DNA of 51,727 nt from Pseudomonas sp. ANT_H12B (GTDB taxonomy: Bacteria; Pseudomonadota; Gammaproteobacteria; Pseudomonadales; Pseudomonadaceae): contig NZ_VOBI01000028.1 in assembly GCF_008369325.1 (NCBI RefSeq), forward strand, positions 1 to 51,727, given 5' to 3'. A model generated the notes under the pieces. It was not told the DNA's origin. It did not search any database and saw only the letters and a program-made list of their open reading frames with translations. The translations under genes were made by a program, and so were the position numbers. Below, piece by piece: positions 24,635 to 33,402 of the stretch (its first letter is position 1; every line of letters begins with the position of its first letter).

Positions 24635-24658
24635 AGCCCGCCTAGTGCGGGCTTTCTT
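24635..24658 (+). terminator. Terminator after tRNA-Met
   Basis: AGCCCGC (24635-24641) and GCGGGCT (24647-24653) form a stem with loop CTAGT, followed by TTCTTGTTT. Confidence 0.75.
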
Positions 24659-24744
24659 GTTTCTGGCTATATCTCCTTATCTATCCCTATATCTTCCCTT
24701 CGTGTATCCCGTCGTGCACCTTGGAAAATAATTGAAACTAAGGG

Positions 24745-24870
24745 GTGATAAAACGCCGCCCTTTGGCCGATACCGTACTCGCCACCCTTGAGCCAGAGGC
24801 CAAGGAATACCGGGAACTGGACGGCAACGCCCTGTACCTGCGGGTACGAAGCCAGGAAGGCCGCAGAGAT
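24745..24870 (+). pseudogene. Truncated tyrosine integrase (DUF4102 N-terminus) next to tRNA-Met
   Basis: From GTG 24745 the frame encodes a stretch beginning KRRPLADTVLATLEPEAKEY and continuing RELDGNALYLRV. This is the N-terminal arm-binding start of P4-like integrases (PLTDT..LxP..KEYRELDGNGLYxRV). After about 35 codons the similarity ends, and the frame runs on into the antisense of the next gene. No catalytic R-H-R-Y region remains. An integrase stub immediately after a tRNA marks an old island insertion site. Confidence 0.7.
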
Positions 24871-24894
24871 CGAAGCGACCAACATCCCGCCGGG

Positions 24895-26166
24895 TCAACG
24901 GAACTCGAAGAGTTCGAAGTGCAGATTAGCTTTCGGAATCCGGTTGATATCCATCAGATCATGCACTTTGGTCAATAAGCCTTTGGGACCGCAAAAACTT
25001 ACGTGAATTTTGTGTGGTTCGGTTTGAGCCACCGCTTGACGCAAGGTTTCGGCCAACTGTTCGATTCCACCAACATTACGAACAAATTGTGCCCCACGCA
25101 TCTTGGTCATGGTTTGCAACTCGTCCGGCGGTGGGAACGCGCGCGAGGGCGTGAAGCAATAGACCAGAGTCGCTTTTTCGAAGTCTTTAGCGTCTGGATC
25201 TTGCAACCAGGAAATGAAGGGAGAAATACCCACACCTGCGCCGATCCAGATTTCCCGCTCGGCCTCAGAAGCGCGTTTAAAACGTCCGTAAGGGGCATAT
25301 ATAGTGGCGCGCATTCCGATTGTTGCGCACTCGCAGAGCTTTTTGGTGTAATCCCCCAGCCCTCTGATCATGAACGCAATCGGCCCATTCGGCCCATTGG
25401 CGCTAGCAATCGTGAAGGGATGTGGCTCCCGCAGGCCTTTTTGCTGCATTGCCAGAAACGCGAACTGCCCGGCTTTGAAGTCAAAGCCTTTATGAATGGG
25501 CTCCAGTTTTAAATGCAGCGCATCATTTTCTTTATTCACGGCTGTCACACGGTACTCGCCCGCACGGGCAACAAATGGATAGAGCACTAGTTTGTAGACA
25601 GCGGCGAGCACACCTAATCCGCAGAACAGCGTCAACCAGATACCAGAAGGACTGAGCAGGGTGATCGGCGATTTGAAGCTGAGCCAATGCAAGATCACGA
25701 TCAGGAACAATGGGCCGGACAGCTTGTGCCACCATCGCCATAGGCTGTAAGGAATGTTGCGGTTCAGCGCCAGTAGCACTATCAGACCCAGTGCGACATA
25801 GCTCAACTGGCGTACCAGTCGCGTCCAGTATTTTGGCAGTTCCAGGATAGGTACGCTGTTCCAAACATCCAGATTCGCCTTGAATACAAAGTGATACGTA
25901 GCAAACACGAGCGCCCATATGCCTAGCCATTTGTGCGACTCATAGACGCGATCCAGGCCGCCAAACAGATTCTCAACTACACCCCAGCGACTGGCCAGCA
26001 GGCAGGCAGCAGCCATGTAAATCAGTGCGCTAGTCCCGAGTGCCAGGCTAAGGGTTGCCGACGTCAGCCAAGTATCGATAGGTATTTCAATCAGCAGCGC
26101 CAGTGTGGTAATCAGCAAGATGCCGAGTATGCAGTGCGAGGCTTTCAACGCGAGTGCTCCAATCAT
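24895..26166 (-). CDS. Ferric-reductase-like transmembrane flavocytochrome
   Basis: A 423-residue membrane oxidoreductase. The N-terminal half has about six membrane helices with paired His residues suited to heme (ESHKWLGIW, FATYHFVF, WWHKLSG, ILHWLSF). The C-terminal half is a ferredoxin-NADP reductase module: FAD motif EPHPFTIAS, nucleotide motif IGAGVGISPF, and SFCGPKGLL near the end. It resembles the YedZ/Nox-type ferric reductase family and probably moves electrons from NAD(P)H across the inner membrane to an unknown acceptor. The start is set at ATG 26166; the frame is open to a TTG at 26232 and neither start has a good RBS. It sits between an integrase stub and AT-rich DNA, so horizontal acquisition is likely. 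Confidence 0.85.
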   Translation of the reverse strand: MIGALALKASHCILGILLITTLALLIEIPIDTWLTSATLSLALGTSALIYMAAACLLASRWGVVENLFGGLDRVYESHKWLGIWALVFATYHFVFKANLDVWNSVPILELPKYWTRLVRQLSYVALGLIVLLALNRNIPYSLWRWWHKLSGPLFLIVILHWLSFKSPITLLSPSGIWLTLFCGLGVLAAVYKLVLYPFVARAGEYRVTAVNKENDALHLKLEPIHKGFDFKAGQFAFLAMQQKGLREPHPFTIASANGPNGPIAFMIRGLGDYTKKLCECATIGMRATIYAPYGRFKRASEAEREIWIGAGVGISPFISWLQDPDAKDFEKATLVYCFTPSRAFPPPDELQTMTKMRGAQFVRNVGGIEQLAETLRQAVAQTEPHKIHVSFCGPKGLLTKVHDLMDINRIPKANLHFELFEFR

Positions 26167-26232
26167 TAATTCGGTGCTGTAAGACTGAATCTCACCGACC
26201 TTGGATATTTCAGGGGCTCCCGACTCTAGCAA

Positions 26233-27013
26233 ATTACAGAAATAGGTATATGACCTCGATCATAATCAGAGCGCAAATTCAAACGAATCCGTTCGTACAT
26301 ACAACCACTTACTACACTTGGCATTCCGACTGGCTTCCTGATCACTTTAACCAACCTCTTTGCTTTTTTGGTGGGCAACTGCATCGACGTAATAACCCTG
26401 TGTCTCCTATTGGTCGATTCTGTTAAAACAGTCGGCCATAGTTCCACGCCAAAAAAGCACGACAGCTCCGCACCGGCAGAATGGGGTGGTGAAATACCGG
26501 GTCATCCAATCCTTAGCGCGCCAAGAAATACTAGACAGGCCCTGGACGGATTTCCGTCGACAGATGCCGCTAAAATCACTGGCAGCCCAAGCACTGCGCC
26601 CTCAGGCGGATCAATCTCCAAAAGTGATGAGCCAGGCAATCGAGCCAATTCCGGCTGGATCTCCATAGGGCAAATCGAGCCGATCATCCGACAGCTCAAA
26701 TCTGATTCACCCTCATTTTGTGGGCGTCTCGATCAGAGAGCGAAAAAGGGTAAAAATGGCCCAGCAGCGAGCACCGTGTATCCCCTGGTGTATCCCTAAC
26801 TAATGACCACCCACAAAAACCCTTTAAATACAGCAATTTCAGAAACCAGTTCAAATGACTGTGTAACTAAAAACGGCTTACCGAAAGGTCGGCCGTTTTT
26901 TTATGCCTCAAGAAAAGTGCCTCCGAACCATAGGGCGGTAAATGCCTGCGCATATGGGTTCGCTCCTACAGTTAATGCCCAAGAGTGAACACAAAAGAGA
27001 CCACCCTATCGCG
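26233..27013. other. Gene-poor, AT-richer stretch at the distal end of the tRNA-Met island
   Basis: There is no convincing gene in 780 bases. Several overlapping open frames exist (for example plus 26368-26799 from a TTG, 143 codons, and minus 26502-26699), but none has an RBS or recognisable domains. Before that TTG the same plus frame stays open from 26266 and reads a hydrophobic run with no start codon, which looks like a decayed gene. Bases 26220-26460 are clearly richer in A/T than the chromosome around them. The repeat CGTGTATCCC, present at 24701, recurs at 26775, followed by another GTGTATCCC at 26789. Confidence 0.5.
26869..26902 (+). terminator. Rho-independent terminator at the island end
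   Basis: AAACGGC (26871-26877) pairs with GCCGTTT (from 26892), with an inner ACC-GAAA-GGT hairpin and a T7 run. No intact gene lies directly upstream, so it may be left from a lost gene. Confidence 0.75.
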
Positions 27014-28123
27014 TCAGGAGCGAATTGCCGGCAATGCCAACAACGCTCGCTCCCAAATCTGCCAGGTCCGCAGCCAGACCATCGCCTGCCAGTCGCTGTC
27101 GGCGGGATAGAACTGCTCGAGCAGATTGAGTTTTATCTCGCGCCCCGTTGAGTCATTCGGATTGCCGTGAAGATGCAGCCAATGATCATCACGCAGATGA
27201 CGATGAACCTCAGGCCCCGGATACGTCCCGCACTCGATCACGAATGGCATCAACCGCACTTGCGGCAATGCATTGATCAACGCCTGTGAGGTGTAGCCGG
27301 TCGCGGTCGCCGCAACACCGGTTTCGCTCAAGGTGTCGGCGCCGGTGTGCAAGGTGTAGAGCCATGGACCGTAAATGGCCTGCGCATCTATCAGCGCCGG
27401 GTAGGCCGACTCGGTGATGGTCAGCAACATCGGATGACCATACTCCCCGGCCCCCGTGTGCAAGTCGAAACACATGGCGACGTCGGCATGGGCGACGTGG
27501 TTCTGAATGATCTGGTGCAGCGTCCGGTTCGACCAGCTCGGCGCCAGCCCACCGTAAAACAGACCATCGGGATGGCTGTGCTGGCCACCCTCGACGATCG
27601 ACATCACCGCCGGCCAGCCGTGCTCGCGGATCTGCTCGTCGAGCAAGGCATCGGCGCGATCACGTTCAGGGCCTTGCAGCTCAGTGCAGGCATAGATTTC
27701 ATGCAACGCTGAATAGGCTCGGTTGTCCGGCAGCGGACGTTCGAAATTCAGGTGATTGCGGTTCAGGTCGATGTTGTCTTCGTTGACCCGACGCAACCAC
27801 GCCGTACCCCAAGGATTGATCAGGTGGACCATCACCACCGCGACATCGGTCGGCAGTGAACGCTTGCCCAACTCCTGCAACCACTTGATCTGACATCCCG
27901 AACCATAGAAGCCTTCAACGCCATGGGTGCCGCTGAACGCAATCAACAAGCGCTTGGCGTCCGGATCACCCAGCACTGCCACATCGGTGCTTAGTGATTC
28001 GCCGAATGGCCCCTTGAGCGGATGCGAATACTCGGTCAGCGTCGCGCCGGCCGCGGTTGCCGCCGCAAGAAATTGTTCACGCTGGCTGCGGTAGCTTGGC
28101 TGGGTTGGAAACTCGGTCTGCAT
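27014..28123 (-). CDS. DUF2817 family protein, M14 carboxypeptidase-like
   Basis: A 369-residue DUF2817 protein. This family has the zinc carboxypeptidase (M14/succinylglutamate desuccinylase) fold. Visible candidate zinc and catalytic motifs are SGTHGVEGFYGSG (about 64-76), LNRNHLNF (about 122) and DLHTGAGEYG (about 230-239). The start is ATG 28123 with AGAGG 5 bases upstream; an upstream in-frame ATG at 28162 lacks an RBS. There is no signal peptide, so it is cytoplasmic. The substrate is unknown. It diverges from the gamma-glutamyltransferase gene, leaving 165 bp for both promoters. Confidence 0.85.
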   Translation of the reverse strand: MQTEFPTQPSYRSQREQFLAAATAAGATLTEYSHPLKGPFGESLSTDVAVLGDPDAKRLLIAFSGTHGVEGFYGSGCQIKWLQELGKRSLPTDVAVVMVHLINPWGTAWLRRVNEDNIDLNRNHLNFERPLPDNRAYSALHEIYACTELQGPERDRADALLDEQIREHGWPAVMSIVEGGQHSHPDGLFYGGLAPSWSNRTLHQIIQNHVAHADVAMCFDLHTGAGEYGHPMLLTITESAYPALIDAQAIYGPWLYTLHTGADTLSETGVAATATGYTSQALINALPQVRLMPFVIECGTYPGPEVHRHLRDDHWLHLHGNPNDSTGREIKLNLLEQFYPADSDWQAMVWLRTWQIWERALLALPAIRS

Positions 28124-28288
28124 GTCTGCCTCTTGTTGATCTTCTGGCCAGTCTGTTGGCAATGACCCTACAGAAAATCCTCCATTTCATGAAGGGCAAA
28201 AGCGCCTTTGCTGTGGGCTTCGGTTTGCGTCCCTCCCTGTCGACCGATAAAGTCCCCGTACTTTTATCCCACGGACGGAGTGCCGCGC

Positions 28289-30121
28289 GTGTTCTCAGCC
28301 TTCCACTTGAACCGTTATCGCCTGTCAGCCGTGTCGTTGATCGCCACGGTTTTAACCCTCGCGGCCTGTAGCGCCCCGACCTCCTCGACGTTGCCTGTTG
28401 CGCCGGAAATCGCCTCGGGCTATCGCACCGACTTGCACAGCCAAAACGCCACGAAACACATGGCGGCAGCGGCCAATCCTTTAGCGGCCGAAGCCGGACG
28501 CGAGATGTTGCGTCAGGGCGGTTCGGCGATTGATGCCGCGATTGCGATGCAGGCCGTGCTGACCCTGGTCGAACCGCAATCCTCGGGCATTGGTGGTGGG
28601 GCGTTGATCGTGCTCTGGGATGGCAAGGCTGTGCGCACCTACGACGGCCGCGAAACCGCACCGGCCGGCGCCACCGAGAAGCTTTTCCTGCAGGCCGACG
28701 GCCAACCGATGCCATTCACCCAGGCGCAGATCGGTGGTCGCTCGGTGGGGACGCCTGGCGTAATGCGGGCGCTTGAACTGGCCCATCAAAAACACGGGCG
28801 CCTGCCATGGCCGCAGCTGTTCGAACCGGCCATCAAACTGGCGGACCAAGGCTTTGCCATCTCGCCGCGCCTGCACCGGTTGATTGCCTCGGACTCATCC
28901 TTGCGGCGCTCGCCGGACATGGTGGCTTACTTTCTGAATGCCGATGGCAGCCCGAAATCTGCCGGCACGGTGTTGAAAAATCCGGCACTGGCCGCTGTGT
29001 TCAAACGCATCGCCAAGGAAGGACCGGATGCGTTGTACAAAGGCCCCATCGCACAAGAGATCGTCGCCAAGGTTCAGGGCCACGCCAACCCCGGCAGCCT
29101 GTCGCTGAACGATCTCAAAGGCTACAGCGCCAAGGAACGAGCGCCGTTGTGCACCGATTACAAACGCTGGCAGGTTTGCGGCATGCCGCCACCGTCGTCG
29201 GGCGGGATCGCCGTGGCGCAGATTCTCGGCACTCTACAAGCCTTGGAAACTCGCGATCAACGCTTTGCTCTGGCGCCGTTGATACCGGTCAAGACCAACA
29301 AACCTGCGGCCATCGAGCCAGCCGCTGAAGCCGTACACCTGATATCCGAAGCCGAACGCCTGGCTTACGCCGACCGTGCACAGTACGTGGCCGACGCCGA
29401 CTTCGTCCCGGTCCCCGTCAAAGGTCTGGTGGACCCGACATATCTCGCCAGCCGCGCAGCCTTGATCGGTGAGCGCAGCATGGGCACGGCTAAACCCGGC
29501 ACCCCGCCGGGCATTCAGGTCGCCTACGCGCCGGACCGCTCGCCGCTGCGAATCTCCACCTCGCAAGTGGTGGCGGTCGATGACGAAGGCGGCGCCGTGT
29601 CCATGACCACCACCGTGGAATCGGCGTTCGGCTCACACCTGATGGTCCAGGGCTTTTTCCTCAACAATCAGATGACCGACTTTTCGTTCATCCCCGAAGA
29701 GAACGGCCAAAAGGTCGCCAACCGCGTCGAACCCGGCAAACGCCCGCGCTCGTCCATGGCCCCAACCCTGATCTTCGACCGTCAGAGCGGTGAATTCCTC
29801 GCCACCGTCGGCTCTCCCGGCGGCTCGCAGATCATCGAATACGTCGCCAAATCCACCATCGGTATGCTCGACTGGAACCTTGATCCGCAAACCGCCATCA
29901 ACCTGCCCAACTTCGGCAGCCGCAACGGCCCGACCGAACTGGAACAAGGGCAGTTCAGCCCTGCGCTGATTCAGACACTCAAGGACAAAGGGCACAGTGT
30001 GAACGAGATCGACATGACCAGCGGGACTCAGGCGATTGTCCGGATGAAGGATGCGCAGGGGAACGCTTCGTTGGCGGGTGGGGCTGACCCGCGGCGTGAG
30101 GGGGCCGCGTTGGGGGATTGA
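28289..30121 (+). CDS. ggt: Gamma-glutamyltransferase with a lipoprotein signal
   Basis: Cleaves or transfers the gamma-glutamyl group of glutathione and related peptides in the envelope. It has 610 residues. The large-subunit signature is EPQSSGIGGGALI (about 95-107). The autoprocessing nucleophile is expected at Thr424 in RISTSQVVAVDDEGGAVS, by alignment with the E. coli TTHYSVVD site, and downstream are RPRSSMAPT and GSPGGSQII. The N-terminus ends in LTLAAC (Cys27), a lipobox, so the enzyme is probably membrane-anchored rather than soluble in the periplasm. The start is GTG 28289, 8 bases after GGAG; GTG 28280 overlaps the RBS. It is followed by a terminator. Confidence 0.93.
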   Translation: MFSAFHLNRYRLSAVSLIATVLTLAACSAPTSSTLPVAPEIASGYRTDLHSQNATKHMAAAANPLAAEAGREMLRQGGSAIDAAIAMQAVLTLVEPQSSGIGGGALIVLWDGKAVRTYDGRETAPAGATEKLFLQADGQPMPFTQAQIGGRSVGTPGVMRALELAHQKHGRLPWPQLFEPAIKLADQGFAISPRLHRLIASDSSLRRSPDMVAYFLNADGSPKSAGTVLKNPALAAVFKRIAKEGPDALYKGPIAQEIVAKVQGHANPGSLSLNDLKGYSAKERAPLCTDYKRWQVCGMPPPSSGGIAVAQILGTLQALETRDQRFALAPLIPVKTNKPAAIEPAAEAVHLISEAERLAYADRAQYVADADFVPVPVKGLVDPTYLASRAALIGERSMGTAKPGTPPGIQVAYAPDRSPLRISTSQVVAVDDEGGAVSMTTTVESAFGSHLMVQGFFLNNQMTDFSFIPEENGQKVANRVEPGKRPRSSMAPTLIFDRQSGEFLATVGSPGGSQIIEYVAKSTIGMLDWNLDPQTAINLPNFGSRNGPTELEQGQFSPALIQTLKDKGHSVNEIDMTSGTQAIVRMKDAQGNASLAGGADPRREGAALGD

Positions 30122-30140
30122 GTCACACATAGGGATTATG

Positions 30141-30171
30141 AAAGGGCTTACCGGGAGGTAGGCCCTTTTTT
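30141..30171 (+). terminator. Rho-independent terminator between convergent ggt and ddl
   Basis: AAAGGGC (30141-30147) pairs with GCCCTTT, an inner TACC-GGGA-GGTA helix continues the stem, and a T-run ends at 30171. It ends ggt, and could serve the convergent ddl gene through the leading A-run. Confidence 0.85.
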
Positions 30172-30200
30172 ATGGGTAACAGATCCTGATTGGATACAGC

Positions 30201-31295
30201 CTAGCGCGAGATCTTCAGCGTCTGCCGCGCTTTGTGCTTCTCCAGCGCCAGCTCGATCAATCGGCTGACCAGTTCGCTGTAAGTCATTCCGGTGGCCTGC
30301 CACAGCTTGGGGTACATGCTGATACGGGTGAAACCCGGCAGTGAATTGATTTCGTTGATCAGCACTTCGCCGCTGTCGGTCAGGAACACATCGACCCGTG
30401 CCAACCCGGAACAGCCCAGTAGCTGAAAAGCCTCGACGGCCAAGGCACGAATGCGCTCGCTGGCCTCGACGCTGATATTGGCCGGGACCACCACTTCAGC
30501 AGCCTTGTCGTCGATGTACTTGCTGTCGTAGGAATAGAACCCGCTGCGTACCACGATCTCGCCACAACCACTGGCGATGGCGTCTTCGTTGCCGAGCACC
30601 GCGCATTCGATCTCGCGGCCGCTGACGGCGGATTCGATCAGTACTTTCTCGTCGAAACCCAGGGCCAGTTCGACCGCGGCCACGTATTCGGCTTCGTCAG
30701 TCACCTTGCTCACGCCCACGGAAGAGCCCTGATTGGCCGGTTTGACGAACAGCGGCAGGCCGAGTTTGCCTTGCACCTGGGCAAATCCGGTGCGCGCTGC
30801 GGTGGCGCGGGTCAAGGTCACGAACGGGGTGACGGCCAGCCCGGCATCACGCAGCAGGCGTTTGCTGATGTCCTTGTCCATACAGACCGCCGAACCGAGC
30901 ACATCGGTGCCGACAAACGGCAGATCGGCCATGCGCAGCAAACCTTGCAGGCAACCGTCTTCACCCAGGGTGCCGTGGACAATCGGGAAGATCACATCGA
31001 CGTGGCCCAGCAGTTCCTGACTGGAGGTTTCCACCAATTGCTGGCTGGCCTTGCCCGGCACCACGGCCAGTTCACGGTTGGACTGGTTGAGGGCGATCAG
31101 GGCCGGATTTTCCTGGTTGAGCAGGAAGTTTGACGGATCGTTGAGGTGCCAATGGCCTTGCTTGTCGATACCGATCAGCACCGGTTCGAAGCGTGAGCGA
31201 TCCAGTGCGTCGACGATGTTCTTCGCCGACTGGAGCGACACTTCGTGCTCAGCCGAACGGCCCCCAAAAATAATCCCCACACGCAGCTTGCTCAT
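30201..31295 (-). CDS. ddlA: D-alanine--D-alanine ligase (DdlA type)
   Basis: Joins two D-Ala with ATP to give the peptidoglycan dipeptide. It has 364 residues, matching the longer DdlA type rather than the roughly 310-residue DdlB of the division cluster. ATP-grasp features are FGGRSAEHEVSL (11-22), HGTLGEDGCLQG (about 110-121), SGREIECAVLGN (about 225) and LINEINSLPGFT (about 315-326). It lies outside the mra cluster, so it is probably a second Ddl paralogue. It starts at ATG 31295, just downstream of the frameshifted LysE gene on the same strand. Confidence 0.93.
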   Translation of the reverse strand: MSKLRVGIIFGGRSAEHEVSLQSAKNIVDALDRSRFEPVLIGIDKQGHWHLNDPSNFLLNQENPALIALNQSNRELAVVPGKASQQLVETSSQELLGHVDVIFPIVHGTLGEDGCLQGLLRMADLPFVGTDVLGSAVCMDKDISKRLLRDAGLAVTPFVTLTRATAARTGFAQVQGKLGLPLFVKPANQGSSVGVSKVTDEAEYVAAVELALGFDEKVLIESAVSGREIECAVLGNEDAIASGCGEIVVRSGFYSYDSKYIDDKAAEVVVPANISVEASERIRALAVEAFQLLGCSGLARVDVFLTDSGEVLINEINSLPGFTRISMYPKLWQATGMTYSELVSRLIELALEKHKARQTLKISR

Positions 31296-31342
31296 TACCT
31301 GGCCTCAATTGTGACAAGTGAAAAGAAGTGACCGGACGCACC

Positions 31343-31983
31343 TCATCGATTGGCCACCAGATGCGCACCGAACAGTAGGTAGCAACTACCGGCAAAACGG
31401 TCCAGCCATTTGCGTGATCGCTCATAAGTCCCCGCGACCCGGCGGCTGGCAAACAGCAGCGCTACGCTGCAATACCAACTGAAAGACAAAGTCGCCATGG
31501 TCAATACGGCCAGCGTCAGCAACATCGGTGGCACAGAAGCAGGCATGGCCGTAGCGAAGATCGTCGCGACGAACAGTGCGGATTTGGGGTTGGTCATATT
31601 GCCCAGAAAGCCCTGGCCATACACCGACAACAACGTGCGCCCCGCCCCGTCAACCAGGCCGCTATCGCCCGTAACCAAAGGTGGTTTGCGCTTGAATTGC
31701 TTCAATCCAGATAGATCAAGTAGCAACCACCGGCAATCTTGAAACCCAGGTAGAGCGTCGGCGCCGCGCTGAACAGGGATTTGATTCCCAGCCCGCCCGC
31801 GAGCCCCCAAAGCACAGTGCCAGTCGCCACGCCCAGGGCGGCCACTACGCCGTGACGCTTGGATTGACTGGCCGCCAATTGCGCGATGTTGAAAAAGTTC
31901 GGCCCCGGCGTCACCACCGCAACGGTCCACAACAGCGCCAACGATAACAACGGCGCGGCGTAGCTCAGGTGGGACATTTCCAT
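31343..31983 (-). pseudogene. LysE/RhtB-family amino-acid exporter, frameshifted
   Basis: Two adjacent minus-strand frames together make one LysE-family protein. The first (31983 to 31702) reads MEMSHLSYAAPLLSLALL... with TPGPNFFNIAQLAASQSKRHG and stops after CYLIYLD. The second continues as LKQFKRKPP...GFLGNMTNPKSALFVATIF...LDRFAGSCYLLFGAHL. Adding one G at about 31707-31708 (CCC instead of CC on plus) restores GCYLIYLGLKQF and a 213-residue protein, the usual length, with about six membrane helices. It is either a true one-base deletion or a sequencing error. The divergent AraC regulator at 32136 is likely its control gene. If real, the exporter is lost in this strain. Confidence 0.85.
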
Positions 31984-32135
31984 GACGTGGGTCGCCTTCG
32001 TGGCTCGAGAGAATATGCAACACCTTGCAACATTAGCCCGGCTTTTTCTACCGGCCGAGTGGTTCTATCGGAAGGCAGACAGACGGGTTATCACTGGGTT
32101 ACCGTATTGCGCATCGAGCTCAAGACAACGACACC

Positions 32136-32945
32136 ATGGCCAAGCACACACTGCCCATCGACTGGTTTCACCGCGCGCCCGACGTCGGCGGGCTGCAGCG
32201 TTTCGAGGCGTATTTTGCAGGCCACGGCTATGACCTTCACCGCCACGACACCTACGCCATCGGCCATACCCTGGCCGGTGTGCAGCGTTATCAGTATCGC
32301 GGTGGCTGGCGACACAGCCTGCCAGGCGCGACGATGGTGTTGCACCCGGACGAAGTTCACGATGGCGAAGCCGGTACCGAGACCGGGTTCCAGTACCGGA
32401 TGATGTACATCGAACCGGCGCTGATCCAACAAATGCTCGGCGGTCAGCCGCTACCATTTATCAAGAACGGGCTGTCGAACGACCCGCGCCTGTTCGCCGC
32501 CACCAACGTGCTGCTGCGAAGTCTGGATTGTCCCCTCGAACCGCTGGAGGAACAGGATGCGCTGTTCGATCTGGCGCAAGCCTTGAACAGCGTCTCCGGT
32601 GCGACCCACACACGTACCAGCTTCGACTACGTGGCAGCAGAACGCGCGCGGGAGTACATGCACAGCGCCCTCGACCGCACCGTGACCCTGGAAGAACTGG
32701 CGCAACACGCCGGTCGGGATCGCTGGAGTCTATCGCGCGATTTCCGCCTGCTGTTCGGCACCAGCCCTTATCGATACCTGACCATGCGCCGCCTGGATCT
32801 GGTCCGTTCGCTGCTGATTCAGGGTCAGTCGCTGGTCAGCGCCGCGTTGATCGCAGGCTTCACCGATCAAAGCCACATGACCCGCCAGTTCAGCAAAACC
32901 TACGGTCTGTCACCGGCCCGCTGGATGAAAATGCACCGCCGCTAA
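32136..32945 (+). CDS. AraC-family transcriptional regulator
   Basis: A 269-residue regulator: N-terminal cupin-like ligand domain (about 10-150, with YDLHRHDTYAIG at about 31-42), then two helix-turn-helix motifs in the C-terminal AraC domain (about 170-268; TLEELAQHAG, SLSRDFRLLFG, and LVSAALIAGFTDQSHMTRQF). Such one-domain-sensor AraC proteins often control a neighbouring LysE exporter, and this gene diverges from one over 152 bp. The exporter is frameshifted here, so the regulator may be left without its target. Confidence 0.92.
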   Translation: MAKHTLPIDWFHRAPDVGGLQRFEAYFAGHGYDLHRHDTYAIGHTLAGVQRYQYRGGWRHSLPGATMVLHPDEVHDGEAGTETGFQYRMMYIEPALIQQMLGGQPLPFIKNGLSNDPRLFAATNVLLRSLDCPLEPLEEQDALFDLAQALNSVSGATHTRTSFDYVAAERAREYMHSALDRTVTLEELAQHAGRDRWSLSRDFRLLFGTSPYRYLTMRRLDLVRSLLIQGQSLVSAALIAGFTDQSHMTRQFSKTYGLSPARWMKMHRR

Positions 32946-33021
32946 GCCACGCACAATCGTACAAGAAGCACGCCGATACGCTGGCTATCGTGGATTCACG
33001 ATCAACCACGAGAGCCGCTTC

Positions 33022-33390
33022 ATGAAAGCTTACAAAAGCCTGAACTTCGCTGAAAAAATCTCCCGGATCCCGTCGTACTGGACACCTCGGGTCATTGCCG
33101 AAATGAACGACTACCAGTTCAAGGTGGTGAAGCTGCTCGGGGATTTTATCTGGCACGATCACCCTGATACAGACGAAACGTTCATCGTCCTCGAAGGGCA
33201 GTTGCGCATTGACTTTCGCGATGGCCACGTGCTGGTGAACGCCGGCGAAATGTATGTGGTGTCAAAGGGTGTCGAACACAAACCGTTCGCCGAGCAGGAG
33301 GTGAAACTCCTGCTGATCGAACCCAAGGGTGTGTTGAACACGGGCAGCGAAGGTGGCGAGCGCACTGCGCAAAATGACGTATGGGTGTAA
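33022..33390 (+). CDS. Small cupin-domain protein
   Basis: A 122-residue single-domain cupin. The metal-binding region HDHPDTDETFIVLEG (45-59) has His45, His47 and Glu52, and a later His sits in SKGVEHKPFAE. Family members bind Fe, Mn or Zn; catalytic or sugar/regulatory roles occur, and none can be assigned. It follows the AraC gene after 76 bases on the same strand and ends 12 bases from the convergent flavin reductase gene. Confidence 0.85.
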   Translation: MKAYKSLNFAEKISRIPSYWTPRVIAEMNDYQFKVVKLLGDFIWHDHPDTDETFIVLEGQLRIDFRDGHVLVNAGEMYVVSKGVEHKPFAEQEVKLLLIEPKGVLNTGSEGGERTAQNDVWV

Positions 33391-33402
33391 AAAGCAGCCG
33401 GC

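Noticed and set aside
24745..24978. Integrase fragment as an intact 77-residue gene
   Set aside because: The second half is only the antisense of the ferric-reductase C-terminus, and the integrase catalytic domain is missing.
26368..26799. A 143-codon plus-strand open frame as a real gene
   Set aside because: It has a TTG start, no RBS, Ser/Pro-rich low-complexity product, no recognisable domain, and competing frames over the same DNA in an AT-rich broken region.
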